DNA from: Marsupella aquatica
Taxonomy: Eukaryota; Marchantiophyta
DNA: 64,000 bases
Reading direction: 5' to 3'
Assembly: GCA_973895155.1 (NCBI GenBank)
Contig: OZ316893.1
Coordinates: 11,284,001 to 11,348,000, forward strand
The position numbers and the translations under genes are program-made. This document shows positions 22,985 to 36,262 of the stretch, piece after piece. Within the stretch, counting starts at the first letter, position 1; every line of letters starts with the position of its first letter. The notes below the pieces were generated by a model, which was not told the DNA's origin, did not search any database, and saw only the letters and a program-made list of their open reading frames with translations.

Positions 22985-25900
22985 ATGGGCGCCTACCTAC
23001 ACCTTCGTGGCTTAGCCGAGCTTGGTGAAACTTTAGATTCCAACATTTATACAGGGAATTTGCTTTACTCAAGTGAATCGGCATGTGCCGCCAATGAGGT
23101 GACTCCGGCAGGTACTCCAGGATCCCTTGCATCTATAAGTTGCAGTCAAGAACGTACTAATGATACGACAATAATTGAGGTGGACGACTGCTCAAACTTC
23201 TGGGCCGGGCAACTTGACGACGTCTTTGAGGACCTCCAAGTGAACACTAGATCTCAGGATGGTTCAACAGCCAGGATGCGATTGAATGAGACAGGAGACG
23301 AAGATGTTCCTAAGATTCTAAGGGAACGATGGCTGGATTGTAGAGAAACAGCAAATTCTAGTTCTGGGAAGAGCGGAATGATACAGAATGTATACGTAAA
23401 GGACAGAATTGTAGACGATCTGCGCTTGGTGAATCCTGGCTGTCCGGGTAGAGTTCTCCTGGACGTTGCTACTGTTGCGTCCACTAGCAGTGCACCTCTT
23501 GACGGGGACAATGGCAGTGCATTCACAGAAGGACACCTGCAACGAGGGTTACACGATTCGGGCTCAACTCGCAGCAGCAGAAGTTCTGATGAATATATGG
23601 AAGATCATTCAGAGAGGCTTCCAGATCATTTGCTGATAGAATTGCTGGTTCGTGTTCCCACACGAGACTGGCCAGCTGCCGCATGTGTGAAGAAGAGATG
23701 GGCCCAACTCTTCAAAGGAGATGGACTATGGCACAGTGCCCTAATGAAGAAGTGGCCTGGTGCTACCTCTACCAAACGGTGGCCTGGTCCTATAGCCAGA
23801 GGTTCCAGCAAAAGGTGTGTAATACTTCTGCATTGTGTAGTCACAGCTAGTCTTCTGCTTGCTTCATGTGATACGATGTCTCAGAGCACTGAAGAGAACA
23901 TAGACTTCAATTCAATCAAGAAACTGTGGCTGGTGACACTTCCTTGACATTTCTCTATGAGGGCCCTTCCTTAGCCAATAGGATCCTGACGCAGGCGACA
24001 TTCTTAAGTAGCGTTCCTGTCCCTAGCTGTGAGAAGCCTGAAAGGAATCATTCCTTCGATCGCATGTAGATAAGAGTTGGAGATTTGGTCTGGCCATTGC
24101 AGAAGTTGGCTCAACCGGTTTATCTGGAACCATCTACTCCACTGGACCTCAGGAGACCTTGAATGCCGAGTTTACAAGCGTAGCTTGGCAATAAGGCGCA
24201 CAGCCTCAGACGACGAGCAAAGAAATCCCAGCGCTTGATATCAAACAAGGCAAGAGAGTTTTGAGAAGAGCTTGATTCCTGAGAATTACACTGTAGCCTG
24301 ACGTTCGATGGCTCAACACTGCCGGATCAAGAGGGTTACAGACGAAACCCATTTCATTTTCCAAACCCAAAGAGAATGAATCTTGAGGGTAGTTAGATCA
24401 CTTCTCGTATATAGGTTTATGTGTGGCTTTCTGTTACATAGACAGCAATTAGTTCTTGTTGAAAAATCTCAAGGAGAAGATTTGGCTGAGTAGAATCTTT
24501 GCTGTGTTTGTATATACTTCAATCTTAATTCTCACTGTGGATTGGACTGGTCAGTGGCTGCGAGTTCATCGAGGATAGTTTAAATTCATTCATCCAGTCA
24601 ATCCCTGTTTCTCATGGATTGATGATGCGTTCTCTTCGTCAGAAATCCACATCGTCATTAAATGTTTAAGTGGGAATTCTGAAGATAGTGCTGAGGACAT
24701 CTCAAATCAACAAAAAAACTTGGAAACAACCTCTCCAAAAGGCCAGATATGCACGCCCCTCATTTGCGGAGTCCATTGAGGATCTTAGAGAATAGTTGAA
24801 AAAGCCAGCAAAAAGTGTCTTGAAGGTTGTGAAAGACAATCTTTTGATCCACAGAGCAATATGGTCTATAGTATCCTTCAAAGTCCCCAAATCTATAGCA
24901 AATGAGGATTCTACATTCTGGAAAGGTCCTTTACATGGACCTTTGCATTAGGATAGTTTTAATGTTACCGACCCAGTCGAGGTTTTCGCCAAAGTTCGGA
25001 AATGAACTGTTTCTCCAATTGTTGATGTAGTCATTATTTACTGATTGTTTTGATGAGTGAAGTGGAATAGATAAGAGGTTGTTTTGGAACACTGGCCAGG
25101 CTTCCTGTGTCCATTCAACCATGGAATCTGCATAACGGCACTAGACTGGATTCATTTACCATTCTGTATTAGAATTCGCAATTATTTTCAAGGCTGCAAA
25201 TAATGTGTGGATCATTCTTCTTTCCCACCAGACTTTGTTGAAGATCCTACGGTATTCAAAAGCACTGATCTCTATTGTCGTCGGAGTTCTGATAGAACAA
25301 TAGACAATTTCCGTTTAGTGGAGCTGGATAAGCCGTAACTATCTTCCTTAATACTGACTTTCGCCTTTGGGAGCAGGAGGTACACTGCCCTCTATGTCAG
25401 CGACTCTCTGTTTGCGAAAGACAAAGTTGAGGGTGTGAGTGAAGTGGCGGGCCACGTTTATCTCTTTCTTAAAGAGCAACTGGAATCTCCTACCCCTCCT
25501 GTTTCATATGGTCTTCTTCATGGGACGATTATTGGTAAGCACACTCGTCCTGCAATCGGCAGTGTGAAACCCAGATGATGCTTGTATTAGCTTTCATCGC
25601 TAAACTGTCATAATCATGAATCTACTAGACTCATTGGCATTTAGGCTTGTATGCGTTCCCTTTTCTGCACTACTATTTGGACGGAAAGGAATTCAACTAG
25701 AAACACTCTCACATGAACTGTTCTCAGTCACACGCAGACAGTGACTGACGCAATAGGGTGTGTGGAAACAGATCAATTTCTGGCCTGCTGTAAGACTGGA
25801 GATGAGGCCCATAAGCTGGCTTCAGACATATGGATTGCAGTACTAGACAATTTGGATGAAAGCGAGGACACATTTCACCTTCTCATGCGCATTGCTGAAG

Positions 25901-26969
25901 AGTGGGAGGTAGGCTATGATCTCTGGAAACTTCGGGATTCTTTTAGTGATCTCAAGTCTAGGATGGGTTGCATGTCAGCAAGCGAAGGTCTGGTTTGATA
26001 ATTATAAGTTGCTGTCTTCCCATTTATCCTCAGCTTTGGGACATTTTGGATCCCTTGTCTTTAGAGCCTTCTCAGATTTCTTGCCGTCACAGCTGTTGCA
26101 GGCTATCTGGGCTGGTCCTCTGCCGTATCCAATTGAGCACCGTCGTCGGTTGTCTGTGGGCTCCATTTGACTTTTTCATTAGGAATCTTTGATGTTTATG
26201 ACGTAGGTGTACCATCAGGATCTTCAATTTACTCTGCTATTTGAATGTTTGCAAAAGTTGGTCTTGGATGTCTAAATGATGGACCTGTTAAGTTATACAA
26301 TGCAACTGTTCTCTAGTGCACTCTGGCATAACCTTGTTCCTTCCTTATCTTGTCACTTTGGCAGCTTTAAGAGCTTGTATCTTATTTTTCTTTAGCTGTT
26401 GGGGGATCTGTGGCTCCTTAGAAAAAAGGAAAACCAGTGTGTTTGAAGAGATCACAAATCTTGCAGGGCCTCCCACCGGCAGCTGACATTTGAGCTTTGC
26501 AGGTGTTTCCAGGATATCCGTACTCAAGGTCTCATGCAGTTCAGTGGCGATTATTTGAGCGGCTTTTCACAGATTTTCGTGACTGCCTGTCGCAGTACAA
26601 CTACGTCGATGTTCTTACCAGGGTAAGGAACAAATTTGAAATGATTCCACAAACCTGGCTAGGATACTGAATCAGGAAACGTGTAGGAACTGAAGATTCG
26701 AGATAGCCAGGCGAATTCTTCGTGTTTGCCTGACCTTACATGGTCATTATTTTGTACAGCCAAGCCTTCGTTAGCCACTTGGCTTGCGTGGGAGGAATGA
26801 CATTCTGGATGACCTTATTGGCAATATTTCCAATGGCTGGAACGAGAGTTCCAATTTTAGTTTAACGACTGTGAATTCAAAGTACAATCAAGTGTACCCG
26901 TGTACACTAGGCTGTTCATGCCCACATCAAGAGCAATATGTAATTTTCGTTGTCAAGTGTACATACTGA
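22985..26969 (+). CDS. F-box protein, at least five exons
   Basis: Exons 22985-23814, 25377-25534, 25742-25908, 26503-26622 and 26775-26969 join through GT-AG introns in one frame, for about 489 residues. The ~210-residue N-terminal part is acidic/serine-rich and looks disordered. The F-box is at about residues 210-255 (RLPDHLLIELLVRVP, then KKRWAQLFKGDGLWHSAL). It is followed by a conserved-looking segment crossing the first junction (KRWPGPIARGSSKR, RYTALYVSDSLF), an acidic helical part (WIAVLDNLDESEDTFHLLMR), an aromatic-rich exon (VFPGYPYSRSHAVQWRLFER) and a cysteine-containing C-terminus (YPCTLGCSCPHQEQYV). F-box proteins are SCF ubiquitin-ligase adaptors: the F-box would bind a SKP1-like subunit and the C-terminal region would choose the substrate. 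No LRR, Kelch or TUB domain is present. The large first intron is 1562 bp. The first exon start is the least certain point. Confidence 0.78.
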
Positions 26970-28562
26970 CAGAAAGCTTCGACTTGAACTTCTCTGTCCT
27001 GTGCATGTGAAAATGAGTTTGCATGTTTCAGATTACGAGACCAGACACCTTGTGAATCACTGACAAATCCTGACGTACTTGGTTCCCTTTTAATGCAAGA
27101 CTTAAAATAGGAATGGACCAAGGGGCCAGAAAAAGAGACCTCCAAGAGAGGTGGTCTAAAATCTAAGCCAAAAGAGTGCTCCACATAAGGAAAAATTGGG
27201 CCCCACTCCATTCCATGTAGGATTGGTACCAGGTTAAGTTGAAAGTGCCCCCAAGGTTTTGTAAACACCAGCAGTTTCTCTCAGACAGCCCAAAATAAAA
27301 AGTGGAAACTGCCCCCAACCTCTTGTAAAGTCACCCTTAGTTGGAGTGCTCAGGTGATTAATTTCAACTGAATTGTCCTTGAGATGGAGTAGAGACATGT
27401 TGTTCATGGCTGACTGTCTTGCAAGTAGGCTAACCAACTGTTGTCAATGCTATAATGGTGCTGATATGCCAGGTTATGCAGACATCCCCATAGACACTTG
27501 CTGACAACAGGAAGGGCTAACATGTACCCAAGTTTTTCTTTGTTTGCTTACTGAGCACACAGCACCCGGATGCTGTGTGTTGTTTTCCTTTGGCCTTCTT
27601 ACTGACATGTCCTCTTTGGCCTGCTGATTCCCTTCATCCGTGGGGTTCACGCGGAATAATGAAACTATACAAAAAATCCAAGAAAATTGAGTTGCCCCAA
27701 AAATACCATGACTTAATCACCATGACTACAAGTCTACAAAATTGAGTTGCCCCATAAATGCTACAACTAGAGTACCATTTTATTCTTTTTATGGGGAAGT
27801 TGTCTTCGAGCAAGCAGTATAGTCAGCTTACAAACATAGAAAACCATTTTCAATTTTTATGTTTGTAAGCGAACTTTGCAACTTGCTCAAGACAACTTTC
27901 CCTTGTAGATTAAAGGGGAAATTGTTGCAACTAGCTTAGAAACAAAGAAATAAAAATTCAAAGGGGGGAATGTCTTTTGAGTAAGCTACCTTTCTTTCAG
28001 GCGAGAAAACTCTTGTTTATGTTTCTTAAAGAATATAAACAACTGTAAATGACAACTTCTGAAAGTGAAAAAGAAAACTTGAGTTTCTGGTCAATCACAA
28101 TGCAAGACATCACAAAAAGTTGAATTCCATATAGATACCACAACTAAAAATCCACCAAGATTAAGTTGCCCATAAAATATTAGTACTAAATCAATCAATA
28201 GTACTTATCACCATATACATTAATATGAACATGATCCTCCATGTCTGCAAAAAACTGGGTTGCCTGAAGAAAATTACCACTAAATCAATAACTATGTCCA
28301 CAATATCTTAGCTGAAATGCATCTCCAATAAGATGTTCCAACCTGTCAGTACATTGCTGTGACGCTTCACAACAAGAGGTACTCTTAAGACTTCAAAGTA
28401 GCTTAGTTTTAGCCAAGTCTATACTTGCTAAGAAGCAGAGTATTTTAATGAATGGCAACGGAAATGAGGGTGGGAGAGCAGAGAGGAGGGCTTCATGAAT
28501 TGGAGGGCTTCATGAATCCTACAGGGGCAATTCATGTTTAACTTGGCCCGAAGGGTCTTTTG
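26970..28562. other. Intergenic, AT-rich, holds a foldback
   Basis: The F-box 3' UTR should lie in the first few hundred bases. The rest is AT-rich and contains the inverted repeat at 27793-27902 with diverged partial copies of one arm down to ~28005. There is also a small duplication near 28495 (ggagggcttcatgaat twice). No gene recognised. Confidence 0.4.
27793..27902. repeat. Near-perfect inverted repeat (~50-bp arms, short loop)
   Basis: The left arm (ggggaagttgtcttcgagca ... cttacaaacatagaaaa) pairs with the right arm (atttttatgtttgtaagcg ... gctcaagacaactttccc) at roughly four of five positions, with a ~10-nt loop. It could be a very small foldback transposon or the stem of a hairpin RNA. 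Degenerate pieces of the arm recur at about 27912-27940 and 27962-27995. Confidence 0.8.
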
Positions 28563-28950
28563 GACACTAATGTGGGACTAACATTTTAGGTCTTATGCCA
28601 AAGGCCTGATTTTGACACTGATGTGGGATTAGCATTTTAGGTTGTAGGTCCAAAGGGTCTGTTTGACACTAATGTGAGATTAGCAGTTTAGGTTTTATGC
28701 CCAAGGTAGTTTTCGACACTAATGTGGAACTAGCACTTTAGGTCTTAACCCCAAAGTCTTTTTGACACTAATGTGGGATTAGCATTTTAGGTCTTATGTC
28801 CAGAGTGTTTTCTTGTTTAAATTAATGTGGGATTGGTATTTTCGGTCTTATGTCCAAATAGTTATTTGACACTAATGTGAGATTGGCTTTTTAAGTCTTT
28901 TGCCCACAGTCTTCTAGATCTAATGAAGGATTAGCACTTTACATCTTATG
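28563..28950. repeat. Minisatellite, ~50-bp unit, about eight copies
   Basis: The core gacactaatgtgggattagc plus attttaggtcttatg recurs at about 28563, 28614, 28664, 28713, 28764, 28818, 28868 and 28917. The outer copies are more diverged. Confidence 0.92.
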
Positions 28951-30666
28951 TGATTGATGCAATTGATGAGGTCACCCGTAGGTCACCTGTAGCAACTTTG
29001 CGAACAGTTATCAACACTATTTCATCATTACAGTCCTACTATCTTCCACAGCAGTAGCGAAGCTCGAATCACTACTGTACAGTGCTACAGTCGAAGATTG
29101 TAATGGTGATTGCCCACAACAATTGAAATACTCTGCTCTCATGGGCTGTCGATGAAAACGTCCCTTTATACTCTGCCGTGGTGAGTAACATGCAATTTGT
29201 CTAGGCAAAAAAGCTGTGAGCCTGAAGATCCATCTAGGCTACATTTTCCGAAATTGAGTTCAGCTGTCCCAGAAATACTACTTCTTAAGAGTACACCCAC
29301 CAATTAGCGATGCTTTTGCCTCTGAGGAGTAGTGGATTGTGGAGCAGTGAGCAAAATGTAAACGCAATGTGACCAAATTGTAGATGGTTAGCCAGTAAGT
29401 CTTGGCAAGACTCGAGTCACATTTCGTTTATTACGGGCCAGCTTCGAATGCAAAAAGCTAAATGTCATCGTTACATTTAGCTACTGTAGTAGCGTACTGT
29501 CAAGTTTGACTTCTCCATGGAAATCTTTTTGCGGCAAAAGAGAATCCCATGATTGCTGACAGTACCCCAATTCAAAAAATGGATCATAATAATTCTTGTC
29601 CAACTTTGCGGATCCCGCGGAAAAATGCCGTCAAGAACCCCTACTCTCTCCTAGAGTCTTCACTATCACTCTATCTCAGTCTTCTACAGTACGTCCAATC
29701 GATCTGAACCAACCACCCAATTGGCCGATAATGAAAGTTTGGCTTCTTCAAAACTCATTACGGCGGAAACAGTGAATCGATGATTACGCTACAGCTAGTA
29801 GTAGCACAAATCCAAAAAATATCGGATAATTAGTTGTCAGACTTTGAGAATCCCGCTCCGTAATTCAGACTCTGGAAAATATAAAGAACGATGATTGAGT
29901 CTTCGATAAAGAATTGACTTCCAACTCTATATCGATTGCATGATTTGTCGCTCACATGGAAGGAAACGGGAGCGAACTTGGCGATTATATGACATTTAAA
30001 TACACGCTTACAGTGTTTTCGTCGGGTGGTTCTTCTTGAGTCGATCGCTGTCATGGACGCACGCTGGAGATCATGTCTCCCTAGGGTAGCTCCAAAGCCA
30101 AATTGAGGGGAGGGGCGTTCCTAATAAGATATTACTAGTAAAAAATTGGACGCACGAACAGTCTCATTGGCAAACCTAGTCTGTATTGCATATTGCGTGC
30201 CGTTTGCGCGGAGACGGACATGATCAAAGTAGTGACTGATCGTCCGGAACTTGCATCGAATCTCTGACTCGACATTGATCAGAAAGACTACTTGGAAACT
30301 GTCCGCGGACTGGACGACGGTGTGAGGATCGGTGGCGCACGATCGCGTTTCGCCCACGTACGCACCTCACAATTTACGTCCTCGATGTGTTCCTGCCACT
30401 TGCCAACCTTCCACTACCTATGGTCTCCCGTTTCCAGCGGCAAGCAACCTCAGATGTACCCCATGTATATTGAATCATGAATTCTTGAGCAGCGTGAGCA
30501 CGACGATTCATCTTCCTGTGACCAACAATGCAGGAACAAAATCCTAGGTGGGTCGTGGAACGAGTGGGGTGTTGAATTGATCCTGCACTGACGGCATTGA
30601 ATAGGAAGGATAGAAGGCAAGGGAATATTAACCAAGTGTAGAATATTGAAGGAAGAAGACCCATGA
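28951..30666. other. Intergenic, downstream of the kinase gene
   Basis: No gene recognised. The last few hundred bases should contain the 3' UTR of the minus-strand kinase. Confidence 0.4.
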
Positions 30667-33101
30667 TCAGAAGAAGTCGAAGTGCAGACTGGCCTCATCC
30701 TTTGCATCTCCATTCATTTCATAGTATTTCTTGGGCTGATCGAGTGGCACGATTGCCAGCTTGGAAGGGGGTAGTAGGCCGTTCTCCTGCTTCGAGGGCG
30801 GGTTCTGGACCTGGGCGAGAGCCCTCGGAATTTGCGGAGGCAGAGTGCAGCGGATGAGCGCCCAGTTGATGCCCTCGAAGAAGGGATGCTGCTTCAGCTC
30901 TGTCGCTCCGCGATTGAAGCCCAGTCTCTTTTGTGGATCTTTCACCAGGAGGGCCCTGACCAAGTCCTTGGCCCCCGAATCCACTTCTCGGTAATATGGA
31001 TCTCCTCTCTCGGGGAACTCTAATGGCTGCGCAAGTACATTCACGAGAGTGACCTCGTTCTCAGCTCCCTTGAAGGGTGTCTTCCCGTACAGCAGCTCGA
31101 ATAGGAAAATTCCGAAAGTCCACCAATCCACAGGCGATCCGTGCCCGTCACCAGCTATGATCTCTGGTGCGAGGTACTCATGAGTACCTACGAAGGACAT
31201 GGATCTCACTCCAGTGGGCTCCGCAACGAGCTCGGGAAGAGGGACCACTTGTTCGATGGGGCTCGTTCGATGGGATACAGATTTGATCAGCCCCGATTTC
31301 CATCTCGTGCTCGGAGCCTTGGCTACGACTTTCAGAGCGCTGAGATCAACAACGAGTCGAGACACACTGGGAGCGGGGCTCAACTTTGCTCTCCTGCTGC
31401 TGCTGGTGCGCGGTAGGCAGGAGGTCGAGCGGGCCATGCAGGCAAAGTTCCTCGTCGACTCGTCCCGGCCCTTGAATTCTCCGCTAGGGCTGTGAGTGAG
31501 GAGAGTCGGGGACACAGAACACTTGAGAGAGAGGTCGAAGTCGGACAGCATGACATGGCCGTCTCCTCGAATAAGCACATTCTCGGGCTTCAGGTCGCGG
31601 TACACGACCCCCATCATGTGCAGGTACTCCAATGCCAGAAGGACTTCGGCAGCGTAAAACCTGCTCGTGAGTTCCATCAATTCCAACAGCGAGCACGAAA
31701 ATTAGAATTGAAGTAAAGCAAGTAAAAGCCGTAACGGATTCCCACGCATGCGAATCGAAAGTTTCACCGTACGATATAAACAACGCGCATTGTACAGTGC
31801 GAGGATTTCCTGCAAAAGCAGTGCCAAACATGATTGAATCCTACGCATCGAATCGCTTCACTCCCACATTACATGCGAACGATAAACTCAAGAGATCAGA
31901 CTCTGCCGAGAATTGCCCGTCGTGTCTACCAAGATGAGAACGCGAATCCGTTTACACGTCCTACCTCAGATAAGATACCACGTATCTTCAATGAAGATCA
32001 CAGGGAGCAGAGCTCCTGAGTTTAAAATAATTATACAGTACGAACGAGAAAGCTACAGTTCTCGGGGCAATCTGTGGGCAACATAACTACAGCATGATTT
32101 GACAAAACTGCTGATTCAGTTGCCGGGGAATGCACCAGAGACTGGATCAGTGATTCTGTCTTGGCTGAATGGAACTACAGACATACATCGGGCGACTACA
32201 GAGTTCTCTTTCTGTTTTATGTCCTATACATAGTCGGCTCTTTTGGGCGTTTCATGTTCACTGCAGTGAGAATAATCGAAATTAAAATTATGAAGGAATA
32301 GATGAGTAACTCTCTTCAGATGAATACGTCCTCGACAACAACAATTCCAATACATTAGGCCCCATTGTTAGATCCATGAGTAAGGCTCTACTATGGAGGT
32401 TTTGATAGGGTCAGCGCTCACCTTGCAGCCTTATCACTGAAGAATCTCCCGGTCTGTTTCTGCCTTAGAGTGTGTAGATCGCCGCCCGAGCAATACTCCA
32501 TGACCAAGCATAAGAATTGAGGTGTCTCGAAGTGGGCGTATAGAGTAGGTAGAAAAGGATGATCTAGAATGGACATGATGTCCCTCTCCGTCTCGGCCCG
32601 CAACTGCTTTCGTCGCGAAGCCAGCGTCCCCAAATCCATGACTTTCATCGCAAAACGAAATTTGGTATCTCGAAGCTCTGCCAAGTAGACGCTTCCTATG
32701 TCTCCACATCCCAGCCTCTTGAGTAGCTTGAAATGGTTCAATCCCAATTCTCCGTCCCTCGCTCTAATTCTCTCAATAGCTTCCCATCCTGGGTCATTCG
32801 CTTTGTGTGGTTTGTGGAGCTGGGACAGACTGTTTGACTTGGTAAAGAGGTCGTCGAGAGTGATTCTTCCCTTGCGCTCACTGCGTCGTTTTTCTTGAGC
32901 TTGGACGGTGTCTGTGCCTACGGGGATTGTCAAGGCTCGCGATTCAGACAGCTTGCCGGATTTACCTTCGCGCTTGACAGTTCCTGTGGTCGCTACTCCT
33001 TCCGGCTGTACTGCAGATCGTCGAGGATCCTTAAATGCCTCCCCTGAGCTATGGCGGGGGGTGATGAGGCCTGTGGCAGCATCCTTCTTCACTGCCACCA
33101 T
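30667..33101 (-). CDS. AGCVIII protein kinase, D6PK-like, two exons
   Basis: Exons 32422-33101 and 30667-31660 join in frame (GT-AG intron of 761 bp) into 557 residues. The N-terminal ~120 residues are basic and serine-rich. The kinase domain shows the glycine loop [10 protein letters not shown] (131-140), the ATP-binding Lys153 in FAMKV, the catalytic Asp249 in YRDLKPEN, and DFD at 267-269. The DFD replacement of DFG marks plant AGCVIII kinases. A ~100-residue insertion rich in Ser/Arg/Lys separates subdomains VII and VIII (up to [13 protein letters not shown]); in this family it directs membrane or nuclear placement. The protein ends in FDFF, the hydrophobic PIF motif docked by PDK1. Known relatives (D6PK, PINOID) phosphorylate PIN auxin exporters at the plasma membrane; the insert and C-terminus favour a D6PK-type member. 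The placement relative to PINOID needs a tree. Confidence 0.93.
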
Positions 33102-36100
33102 ATTCCTCAGCTCCTATATCACACTTCCTCTATCACCGATGTTATGGCTAAAACCACCTTAGCAAAACCTGAATTAAGTGACGGGCACCAAATTTCAGCA
33201 CGCCGACGATCGAGGGTCCATGCCAGGAGAAAGATCAGTGAAATTCTCCCTCACGGGTTGGAGTTGGGAGAATCAATGTAGTAGAAGCGTATCTCCTGCT
33301 GTGACATTTCCGTGCTGCACAGCAAGTCCCAAGTTGTACGTCTTGTATCCCTTCGCCTCCGTCCTAACTTTCATCCGATCCGACCCAGGGGACACAATTT
33401 CAAATCCTAGAATCCACTGAATTGCTTGAATTCCTACCAACAGGCTACAGCATATTATCTGCCCAGAACATTATGGGATCCGATCGCCTTCTGTGCCGAC
33501 GGAGCTTTGATATATCGTTGATTTCCGGAGCTTTCACTGAAATAGAGGTCAACCCCGTCAAGAGTCACAAGCAGAAATTCTGCATCTCACTGATCACCTG
33601 CGGATCTAGTCACCACGGATCTCTTCGATCGAACCAATTAAATAAAACGCCGAAAACACATCTACCACTGAAACCGCCTTGAGATATTCACAGCCGGACA
33701 GCTCGTCGAGTACAGAGACCACCTACTTCGAAATCAAACACTATAGAAGTTCACCGCATTTGATTTTTCATAGCCTCGGAAATGTTTCCTAGAAAATTTG
33801 AACTACACAACAGGTGTTAGTGAGAGATGGATTTTCTGTCCGTGTAAGGTAGTAACTGTCTACTGATAGTTGTAGCTACCTAGCTGAATGGATTGCGTTG
33901 TCAAGAACCTTGGTTGAAAACGCGCTTTCTTGATAATGCTACAGCTTTGAAGGAGCACACGTACGAGGGGAGTCAGATCCGTAGCCCACGGACCCTTCCC
34001 TCCCAACCCCGACGGACGAACTCAACTTGGCAGACCGGCTGCCCTGCGTAATGCTGAACCAGAGGAACAAGGACGGTGACTTTCAAGGTCGATGGAGAAG
34101 AAACCACCCAGATGCAGACATAGAATAAACGCCAGACTACCGTGCAAAAAGGTATGCCTAAAAGTTGATTGTCACAAGCTCGAAGAGATGTATCAGTGAC
34201 AGAGTGGAGTGCACGCACGCTGATGTCAACGTGCTTTGGAGAACTCAGTTGTGTGCCGGCTAGGCTCAATAGGGAACGACGTTCCCGATTGAGTATGTAA
34301 CCCTCCCTCCTCTCAATAACATTTGCAGCAGCTGCTGCTGCTACAGTGGGAATGACTCACAGGCTTCCTCGTCATGGTGGTGCCTTTTCTGCACGTCCAA
34401 AATTGGCACTTCAAATATAGTTCAAGCAGCACTTTCTAGCTCTCATTCATCCCTGAATACACGCAGAAGCATAGTCCAAACCTTGCCTTCGTCGTCGCTT
34501 TGCCAAGCGTTCCCCTCGAAGAGACAGTCCAGCATACCTCGGCAGCCCCGCTGTTATCGGTGATGGGTGGCCCCACTGGTCGTCCCTCGTCGTCTGCTCG
34601 TGGCCTCTTGCTGTTTGACTGAGCCGCTCCAAGCAATCTCTTGTCCAGAAATAATGAAATATCCTTCCTTACTGCAAGCCCAGTGTAACCCAACTGATGA
34701 GTTAGCTCCGTCGCTCTCGTATATTACTGAATTATTCGTTCGATCCCTTCCTACTCCATGCGTCCATGCATTCCGCTGGACACGGCTACGGTACGTATGG
34801 GGCAGGCCAAATTTCCTTTTAACACACTCACTGATAGACCAGGATCATAGTATCCAATGTACACTACATCAAAGTCCAGCCTGCGCCTCCCACAGATGAA
34901 TCATTCTCTCCCATGGGCTCTAGAAAACCCGGTTCCAATTTTGATCTCTTGCCTCAATCTACACTGCCCTGGCGACTACTTATTAAGGAAGCTACTTCCT
35001 TCTTACTTGTCAAGACTTCAGGAGGAAAAGCGGTGCCAATGCTCCATCGATTTCGTCAACCGGTGAGAGCGAATCTCTATTCTTCTGATCAAGTTCTCGA
35101 TCTCCCCGCGACCCACGCCGCCGTTGCCCTTGTTTGTTCCCCCTCTCTGAACTTACTCTTACCAATGATCATCAGAGCACACCACCGCGCGGACATTCTT
35201 CCTTTCTCGAGTCTGTCACCCAATGATTCACAAGGCCGCAGCGTGACAAATTGGGCATTGTCGGAGGAATCGAGTATATGGTAGGAATGTAGTCCGAGTT
35301 ATCCAAGTTCACTGTACATCGTCACTGACCAGCTACACAGTTTGCTGTACCTGGCCCGTGGTTGTAATGATAATAATAATACACCGCGATCCTAATAATC
35401 ACTACACTCTATATCTGTGTCGGTGGCTGGGGACGGTGTACTCCATGTGAATGACGAGCCGCCGAAGGAACTCAATTAGTAAGTTAGACCTAGGTAGGAG
35501 GAATGATAATCATGTGTCTACCATAACCATTGACAGCTGATCTGCCGACTGAAGTCACTAAACTACCGTTCCTGCATGGCTGCACGGAAGACGGAGCCAA
35601 TGCCAAGAACTAGAAGTCATAGCTTTCGCCGGGGGAAGTATTTATTAATAATTTCCGGGTGGTGGTATTCCTTTTCATGCCCTCGGACGACAGTCGTAGC
35701 TGCTCAGCTCATACTCTACTTGCTTGACTGAAGACATTCACCTGCCCAATGTTTCATTGGCAGACTGACGGTGGGTGCAAATCTCAATCCTTATTCTTAG
35801 AGACGAGAGTTCATTTGAGGCTCTGAACACACGAAAGGCTGATAGAGGCCCAATGAAGCCCGATCAATCATCATCAGTCGGTGAAATTGATCGGTGACAT
35901 TGATGACTTTGGCAGACTGATCTCATCACAGTGCGCACGGATCGACTCTGTCACCGGCACTCGTACTCTTCGCGTGGATGCAAATATGCAATAATTAATC
36001 AACTCCCGAGCTCGGAGCTCCGATGTCCAGAATGCAATTGATTCGAGCAATCGAGAGAGATCGTCAGATCGAGCAAGAAGAATGCCATTTATTGTTGTAG

Positions 36101-36262
36101 CTCCATTCGCGACCTGCTTCGCTGCCGGGAACCGGATTCACCGGCACAGCCTTGCGTCAGCTCCGGCTCGATCGACGTGAAGTGCGTGCTAATATATTCC
36201 CGCCGGTGGTCCATTGCTGTTTCCCGGTTGAACACCAAGTGGATAGAAAATTACACCGTAAC
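33102..36262. other. Intergenic, upstream of the kinase gene
   Basis: This should hold the kinase promoter and 5' UTR. It has a short GCT/CAG repeat at about 34327-34341 and otherwise unique sequence. I see no supported gene; the ORFs present are short and biased by chance. Confidence 0.4.

Noticed and set aside
30663-31716. Plus-strand ORFs opposite the kinase
   Set aside because: Shadows of the well-supported minus-strand kinase exons.
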